This document shows positions 56,800 to 64,000 of a stretch of 64,000 bases of DNA, piece by piece. The notes under the pieces are model-generated. The model worked only from the letters and a program-made list of their open reading frames with translations, had not been told where the DNA came from and did no database searches. Position 1 is the stretch's first letter; each line of letters starts with the position of its first letter. Source of the stretch: Gonatopus flavifemur (Eukaryota; Arthropoda; Insecta; Hymenoptera; Dryinidae); assembly GCA_018340375.1 (NCBI GenBank), contig JAFFJZ010000053.1:310001-374000 (forward strand), given 5' to 3'. The translations under genes and the position numbers were made by a program.

Positions 56800-57910
56800 A
56801 CTCATCAGCAAATTCTCGTAATGCGATAAGCTTCGCGCTAGTAAGTTCCTAAAAGTTACTAGATTTTCTCAAAACACGTGGACGCGTAACACAATGTGAA
56901 CGCACCACTCTTGAACACGTGTGTTCTCAAGTCGCGTGGACTGCTAGCAGACGAAAACAAAATAGCGGCGTCTATGTTTCGACCCGTGTGAACAAACCGG
57001 CATCGTTATCGCGCATCAAAATACTAATATTTAATATCACGAAGTCGTGAACGATAAAGTATGTTAAAAGTGAGTGTAGTTTGATAAAGTGCAATGAATC
57101 TAGGATTGAAACACGGACCGTGTTTTCGTCACGAGTCAGATAAGTATTAGAACATTTGAAACAATAATAAAAGAATTATTGCTTTGTGTCAAAATTTTTA
57201 ACTCTTTTTTCAGCAATTCAAAAAGTAAGAAGGATGTCGGAGTAATGTTTCTGGAGGATCAAATATTCGCCTCAATATTGGACAAGTTCAACTGAAAATA
57301 ATATACACAGTGAGTATTTTTATGCATGTAAAACTTTCAAGCAAACTTTTCAAAGTTGAACTTTCTAAAAAAAAATTGAAAGAAAGTTCATACGGTTCAA
57401 CAAATCCAAGTTTTTATTCTACTAGTGATAAAAATGGAAAAAATCTATATAATCGGTAGTAGTTGTTCACGCAATATTCCAATTCAATGATATAGCGAGT
57501 ATAAAAGAAAGTAGTTAATAGAGTCACATGAACTGTATGTACTCGCTTTTACTCAAAAAATGATTTATCGTTGGTTAAAGTATCATATTCATCTAATGTA
57601 TCACATATTTATCGTCCACAGCAGTTAAAACCAGGGATAATCAGTGATCCAGAGGACGATTGGTGAAGAGACGTCAAAGAAAAGGATCAATTATGATGAG
57701 AGACGACTGAAGCGCACCAGGAATACAAAGTTCTGAGTATGCAGCGTCAAATATAAAACAGATTTCAGTCTACCCGTTGATACTCTGAGTCACACACTCC
57801 CGTCGTGTATGAACTTTCACCAGGATCACTCTCGGAGGAGGAAATTCAAGTTCTATCGAGAACATCTACAGTCCATGTTCTTATGATGGTAACGTTATAA
57901 GTTTTGAAGA
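56800..57910. repeat. Leader duplication, copy 1
   Basis: Diverged direct repeat of 60790-61740. Shared landmarks in order: an ACGCGTG/CACGTG-rich block with GAACACG..TCTCAA..CGCGGACT, a GTGTGAACAAACCGG-type stretch, TATAGCGAGTATA, and TT(A)TCGTCCACAGCA. Plus-strand splice-like sites: GTGAGT at ~57070 and ~57309, ..TTTTTTCAG at ~57213, CCACAG at ~57621, GTAAGA at ~57912, TTTACAG at ~58154. Confidence 0.6.
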
Positions 57911-60789
57911 TGGTAAGAATAATGGATGCTTTATTCATTCGTTTTCTATCAGATATTTATCTTTCTAATAATGATTTCGTTTAATTTGAATTCATGAATC
58001 GTTATCTATGTGTATTTATTTGAACCAAAGTTCTTAGACGTTGGTTTCTTTGATAGAGTTTTAATACTTGAAATTTTATAAATGGTATTTATTTGAATTT
58101 TTCAAAAATATACATTGTTCATGAGTGAAATTTATTCATATATTCTTTTTACAGGGTTCGATTCACTCACGACAACTCTATAGTACCTTAGGAATACTAT
58201 ATCAGTGATTACCGAGTAACGGAGGAAGATTTCAGTTCAAGTTGGGCTCGGAAGAGGGTGAACACTCTATCTCATTCAACGTACTTCCTATTCTGGATTC
58301 GAGATCACTGGAATTTCTATTCCTCAAAGTGAATATTACAAGATAGGCCAGGAGGAATACTTTGTTAGTGCTACGTGTGTCAAAACAACGAAAGAAAAAA
58401 GTTATAGTGGAGTGTTGTGTTAAAAACAACCAAGTGATATGTGCTTCAAGTGAAAACGTGATTAGTGGATACAAAACAACAAATAATGTGAATTCGTTCT
58501 AGAGTGAATTTCTTTTCGAACTTCGTAGTTTTTACAGCTTGTTATTAGTACAAGAAATTAGTTAGTCAAACATTTATTCCATTCAGTTTAATAGCGTGTA
58601 TGTTCAACTAAGAGTTTAGACTATCTTTGTAGTTAATGTTCTTCTATATCCATAGAATTTTCAAATTTTCCTTTCCTCTTCGTGACAAATTTTCCAGATT
58701 CACTTCTAACGATTACTTATTCGCTTGATTTTATTATTCATTCATCGATAAAATTTGCTTCACTTAAATTTCTTCGTTTCAATATTTCAGACTCTCTATT
58801 CATTTGAGTTTTCTTATCGTTATCAATTTCTTGTTTTAAATTCATTTATTCATTCTTATATTGTTCATACCTTTTCAATTTCTTTGATATTCTTTGTATG
58901 TTTTCAAATCTTTTATATTTACTTGATTCTTCAAATTCTCAAAACACATCAATTTTTCAATATTCTTTCCCAATTTGAATTCGTTTTCCAATTACTCTTC
59001 AATTACTTTTTGTTTCTTTTATGATTTAATGATTCATTTCAAATTTTTGCAGGATGTACTTCTGCTTTTACTTTTGTTTCTAACTTTCTTTTATGTTTTA
59101 TTTCAATTTCTTTAATTGTTCATTTCAAATTTCTTTCTATCTTCAAATAATTTCATTTACTGTTATTTCAAATCTTGCGTAATGCAAATTCTAATTCTTG
59201 TGAGTCATTCACGTACATTAACCTTTTAGTTATGGTTGTTATTTGCATTTATCGCATTTCAATACTGAGATTTTAGTTTGAAATACGAAAGTTTACCTAT
59301 CGTGCGGTTGCAGTCAACATTATACGTGAATGAACTTAATTCTTCCAAATATTGTGAGTTAACCTGTCGTTGCGGTTGTTTTTCAACATTTTACAATATC
59401 TGAAAGAGCAAGAATAGAGTAACTTGCACTTTTATGATATAATCATTTAATTGAATTCATTTTTTGTTAGTTTTCATAGAATCTATTCATACGTATACAC
59501 ATATATTCAGTTATTCGCAACGATTCCTGACATTTATAGTCACTTTTTGCTACGTAACTTCAATTTCTATTCCATTGAATTTGGATATCGATGTAGAATT
59601 TATTTGAATTGTTTTAGAGTACACATTTAATAAAACTTGATATTTATTCTATTCATTCGTGGTTGAAATTCAGACACAGTTTATATCTAGTTAAAACTCG
59701 CATTTATCACAATCTTTTTAGACAGAAGTAGTTTAGAATCAGTCCAGGCATCTATGTATTTATGATATTATGAGCAGGCCCTTTTTTTTTGAACTCCACT
59801 TTATGATCTTTTATGGACGAAAAGGTCTGGACATACAATTATTGTCAGATTTTATCTTTGATGTTTGCATCGGTTGTCTGTAAATATTCCTTAATCCGGA
59901 AATTCTCATTTATCTGTTGTCTCAGGTTAGTTTTTCCTTTAGGTTAAACCAGCAATACTTCATTTCAATATCACAAATTTCTGTTTTTCATGTACACAGA
60001 AGACATATTAGTTGATGATATTCTAACTCTGAATGGATACGCTAAGAGGCTCAACATATATATACATTTTTAAACGCTTGAATATTTAACAATATTTAAA
60101 GAAGAAAGAACGTTTATTTTTCTGGATAAGGATTCATAGAATGTTCAGTTTTCATGCATCGATTGGAATTCTTTGAAGTTTTAGGTACACAAGAATAGGA
60201 AAGTATTCAACGAATACTTGGATAGTCAGTTATCGTGCACCTATACGTGGGAAGAAATGGACTCGATGAATAGAATTTTCAAGAATCTTCACATCGTTAT
60301 TGCATTGCAACTTAAATTTGTTCACGCTTTCATAATTTCTACTTGAATCATGGGAATTCAAGCACTTTTCACTTGAAATATTCAATTTCCTATTATAATA
60401 AGGTAATTTTCTCTGTTTTTTCTTGTGGAAAGATATATTCCTACATAGATTCAATTTTGCAGGCAAAAACAAACTCAAAATCTGTTCAGACCTTATGGGT
60501 TTATGGGGTTTCAGGTCTATAAGGATAGGAGATGTTTTTATCACGTGCAAGAGATTATCATGTTTTACCAAGGGTTTCTTGGTTAAGACAAGAATAATCA
60601 TGGAAATGAGAAATACTTTCGGTTTCTCTTTTACAGGTATATACGTATATTTTCAAGTTATGAAATATACACGTATTACAGGAAATATATATATATAGGA
60701 ATTTGTATGAAAGAATAAAATTTATACATATTATAGAAGAAAATATCATGTATATTTGAAATTTATGTTTCAGATTTCATTTCCTCTTC

Positions 60790-61740
60790 AAAAAGAGAAA
60801 AACGCAGAAGTTCTTAGATTTCTTCTAGACGCGCGAACACACGTTGTGATAAAAACACACCACCTTTGAACACACCCGCTCTCAAAACACGCGGACTCCT
60901 ATTATCGTTGTCACGTGTATAAACACACCGGTAAACATAACCGTGTAATCGCGTGTAATATAATCAAATATAAAATTCCGATGTTAATGAAGTGTATCGA
61001 TTAATGAATAATTAACAAAAGTGCAACAATTATAAAGGTCTATGCAAAAGGATATTTTCGTTTGCCGTCACCATCAGATGTGTATACAAAACTGTGAATT
61101 TATAAAAGAAACTATTTCTTTGTTGAAGAATTTTTACTTCTTTTTCAGTGTATGAAAATGGAATAAAAATTACGATGAGCTTTGTCAAATGAAGGGAGAA
61201 TGCTTCTTCTTATTAGTCAAAAGAAATCCTGATACGTAAGACCAAAAATGGTATTTGCGGTAAGTAAGTGTATGTATTTTCTTGAAACCGAAGATAGAAA
61301 TTTTCAGAACATGAATTCTAGATCAATAACAGGTTGTATACATTTCGTGGACACCATTAGATTCCTTTCTATTATGAAATAAAGGTCCGAAATCTGCTAA
61401 TGCAAATAATTGTATCCGTAATATACAATTTAGCGATATAGTGAGTATAGAAAGGTAATCAGTATGGTCAAAAGTGAATTGCATACACCTATAATTGGTC
61501 TGAAATTGAATATCGTTACTAAAATATTCATTAAAACTGAATATGGTATATGTTTATTGTCCACAGCATTCAAAGTCGGAGACTACATGCTTGGAAGAAA
61601 GAAAAAATTCCATTTATCGTGCTGCGCTCTTCATATCTTGAACTCCAGGGACGCAAAAATTCTATTCTGAAGGATCGTGGCTGGAGTATCGACTTGAAGA
61701 GTTGTGTATTATGTGTTTCGGGTTTCATATATTGTGGATT
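60790..61740. repeat. Leader duplication, copy 2
   Basis: Counterpart of 56800-57910 in the same orientation. It keeps the plus-strand TTTTTCAG (~61149), GTAAGT (~61260) and TCCACAG (~61566) in the same relative places. Confidence 0.6.
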
Positions 61741-61966
61741 TATGGTGTGAAACGACTAAAGTGAGAAGACTGAGTCGTATAAAGAAGTGAATTAGTGTGT
61801 GTGTGTGTGTTCGCTAAAGAAATCTTTTCAATTTTATTCTTCGGAACAGCCAATGTGGTTGTACCAACTTTTATTCTTTTAATAAGTGATAGAAGTTTGA
61901 AAATAATGATATTTATTCAATATTTGAAAACAGAATTAGAAACATTTCAAACGATATCCTCGCGTG

Positions 61967-61983
61967 TCCTACCGACTGCGCCA
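61967..61983 (-). promoter_or_regulatory. Primer-binding site, tRNA-Ser
   Basis: On the minus strand TGGCGCAGTCGGTAGGA, 18 bases inside the 5' LTR edge. From knowledge of tRNA-Ser 3' ends (..CGACTGCG plus CCA) this is a perfect complement. Several insect Ty3/gypsy elements use tRNA-Ser. Confidence 0.85.
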
Positions 61984-62001
61984 AAATTTTTAACTATCGT
62001 C

Positions 62002-64000
62002 TGTTACGTCAAAACTATTAGCCTTTTAGTTCTTTATGTAACCTTCGATAGTTAAAGGAAGGCATTGGATCATCGAGTCCAATGTTCCCTTTAATACCCC
62101 ACTTTAGCTAGGATAAAAACCCTAGACGAGGACTGGGGAGAGGATATTGTTTGAAATAATATAAAGATCAATTTTTATACTGAAATGCAAGATGGTATAT
62201 TCTAAAAGAAAAACAATGATGTCTTGAAATTACAAAGTTACTAAAATAAAATCTTAACTATCATAAGTTCATAAATTCAAATTCAAATTAAGTTAAAGAT
62301 CTTTTCTGTTCAATATAAGAAAGAGAAATATTCACTTAATCTTTGAAGAACTTGGATCTTGTTTTAGATGAATTCAATAATTCATCGAATTTCGATTCAC
62401 TTTAAACAAAACAAAAAATAGGGTTAGAAAAGATCAGAAGTGAAAGTATTCCAAAGAAATAGGAGAAATAACTCTGAGGGTTGCTCAGTAGATTAATTTC
62501 TCTTCAATGGAATGAAAATAGTTTAATTTCATGCAATAGGTTTGAGATTTTCAAAAAAATACAAGTATGGAAATAAGGGATTTTGGGAAGGGAGATGATC
62601 ACTCAGAACCCGAGAAATATTAAGATTTCATAATCGATTTTTCATCAACGTAATCGATGGAAATTTAAGGTAGGGAGAGGAAAGGTAAGAGGAAAAATAT
62701 CCTGAAAAATAAACGTTGTTATCGATTATTCTGAAAGAGAAAATTAAAAGGAATATAAAAGAATAGATTATAGTTAAAATACCTGTTTCTTAAATTCTGA
62801 ATTTCAGAGCCTCTTTGAAATTTGATAAATTCTCTAATTCCTTTCTTGAGAATTCTAAAATTTTCTCGTCATAAGAAAGGTTGTTCAAAAATTTATTCCT
62901 TGCTGGACCCGATGAAGGAATATCATTATCTCTAATTTTCCTATGTTTAATTTTTTATTCTTTTGATAATACAAAATATTTTCCTCTCAAGATTGTTAAT
63001 TCTTTTGTTTACTTCTTGCTCCACTAAAACCAAAAGAAAGGAGCAAAAGCTATTAATTAAAATTTCTAAAATATGACTTTATTATTCAGAGTTTTTAATA
63101 AAATTCTATATTCAAAGAAAATATTTGAAAGAAACATTCCTAAATTAGAATTTTCTCTTTCCACATGTATGAAATTATGTTGCAGTCTTTCAAAATCAAT
63201 CATTAAAGAAAAGAAATTAGGAAAAAAGTAATAGGAAGAAGGAAAAAGAAAAGATTTTTTACTTACTTTTGTAGAATAACAGGAAAGTTTTCGTTGCTCC
63301 ACACAAGTCTTATTCAAACCTTTATTGAGTGAATGAATATTAGAATCGTGTGTGGAGTTTAACACCTTTTCGAATTCTTTTAATTTCACACAATTTTCCT
63401 ACTGTAAATTTGAAATATTAACTTCACTTCACTTTAACTTTTAGAAACGGTAATTAGAATTTGAAATGTTAAAACTTTTCTGTAAGAGTATTGAATTGAG
63501 ATTTTGAATTTGAACTTGTAAATTTTAGAAAACTGATTGAACCTTTTTAAAAGAAAGCACGAACAAGAGTGAGTTATTCATGCATTTTCGCTCAATTCTC
63601 AGCTCTGTTTTTAGATGGTGAGGGAAAATTTCAATAGTAGGGAAATGTGGGTGGGAATAATAGAATTTCAGAAAGAAGAAAATGGAGTTCAGATAGGTTG
63701 AAGTAGCATGGAATCGTGCATTACCTGAGGGTAGGCTTGTCCTTGAAAAGGAAATTCTCCATTTTCTTTAATTGGGACAACCCACTTACCCTTTCTCTTG
63801 AGCATAATGCCTAACTTATGCTCTCTTTTTAAAATGTATATATTTCTCTTTCTTGATGTACTATTCTACAGAATTCTTATTTTAATTCAAAATCAATTAT
63901 TAATTAGAAAATTGTTAGTTGTCAATGATTATTTAAATTATTCACTACAAGAACATTTCAAAAAAAATGATAATTTTCTATTCTAATTATTGTAACAAGA
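62002..64000 (-). repeat. 5' LTR (partial, runs off window)
   Basis: Direct repeat of 41833-43831. The remaining ~830 bp, including the upstream promoter part, lie beyond the window end. The small open frames inside it are not conserved in frame between the two LTRs. Confidence 0.9.

Larger units (their letters stand above)
55739..61966 (-). other. ~6.2 kb untranslated leader
   Basis: This lies between the primer-binding site and gag. It is AT-rich and carries no conserved long ORF on the sense strand. It contains the AT-rich repeat cluster (55880-56640) and a ~1 kb block present twice (56800-57910 and 60790-61740). Errantivirus leaders are usually well under 1 kb, so this is exceptional and may hold host or regulatory DNA. 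Confidence 0.75.
41833..64000 (-). mobile_element. Retrovirus-like Ty3/gypsy element with env, ~23 kb
   Basis: Two direct LTRs (41833-44658 and 62002 to beyond the window), a tRNA-Ser primer site, gag, pro, pol, an extra ORF, env and a polypurine tract are all in the order of a minus-strand retrovirus. With a full right LTR (predicted end ~64827) the element is about 23 kb, far larger than usual insect errantiviruses (commonly 7-9 kb). The left flank is AATAC. The right flank lies outside the window, so the target duplication cannot be checked. In the ~2 kb of LTR that can be compared I noted two substitutions and about six homopolymer-length differences, so the insertion is recent. Confidence 0.93.

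Noticed and set aside
58755..59024. 89-codon hydrophobic plus-strand frame in the leader
   Set aside because: Composed mostly of Phe/Leu/Ile from T-rich DNA; no signal or family pattern.

Overview
The window is eukaryotic and almost certainly insect, probably Hymenoptera. It is AT-rich and shows no bacterial operon structure. It holds mariner, hAT-like and Tnp2-like DNA transposons, large-terminal-repeat transposons, a very purine-rich LINE of a type I associate from memory with ants and wasps, and a Ty3/gypsy-class retrovirus-like element with an envelope. I found no convincing host gene, tRNA, rRNA or CRISPR array. It reads as a nest of transposons inside transposons followed by one large, young endogenous retroelement.

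Region 1 (1-5.5 kb) holds LINE tails, short inverted-repeat elements and a 1,004 bp non-autonomous element (3681-4684). Region 2 (5.5-17.5 kb) is framed by a ~560 bp inverted repeat (5515-6083 / 16905-17466). I read it as one ~12 kb DNA transposon whose minus-strand gene starts near 15919 and ends at 7462. It was later broken by a mariner, a hAT-type MITE with an exact 8 bp duplication, and an inverted-repeat unit carrying a THAP-like remnant. Region 3 (17.5-23.3 kb) is a second large-TIR transposon (~690 bp arms) with a decayed transposase gene on the plus strand. The 1,004 bp element of region 1 is its deletion derivative. Region 4 (23.3-30.2 kb) is a third inverted-repeat unit, split by a 3.5 kb LINE with a 16 bp target duplication and by a nested giant hairpin. 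Region 5 (30.2-41.8 kb) holds a LINE tail, several MITEs, another foldback, a second mariner and a Tnp2 (EnSpm/CACTA-like) transposase gene with one stop and one frameshift.

Region 6 (41,833 to beyond the window end) is the most notable. It is a minus-strand retrovirus-like element of about 23 kb if the right LTR is full length. In its own 5'->3' order it has: LTR (62002->64000+), a PBS complementary to tRNA-Ser, a ~6.2 kb leader, gag with ten CCHC knuckles, protease, RT-RNaseH-integrase, an unrecognised accessory ORF with three tandem Cys/His modules and a zinc ribbon, an envelope glycoprotein resembling chuvirus/mononegaviral glycoproteins, a polypurine tract and a 2.8 kb LTR. The two LTRs are nearly identical over the 2 kb that can be compared, so the insertion is young. 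The accessory ORF and env each carry a single in-frame TAA, and pro is out of frame with gag and pol. The accessory ORF, the ten-knuckle gag and a duplicated leader block with splice-like signals on the opposite strand are the best candidates for undescribed biology.
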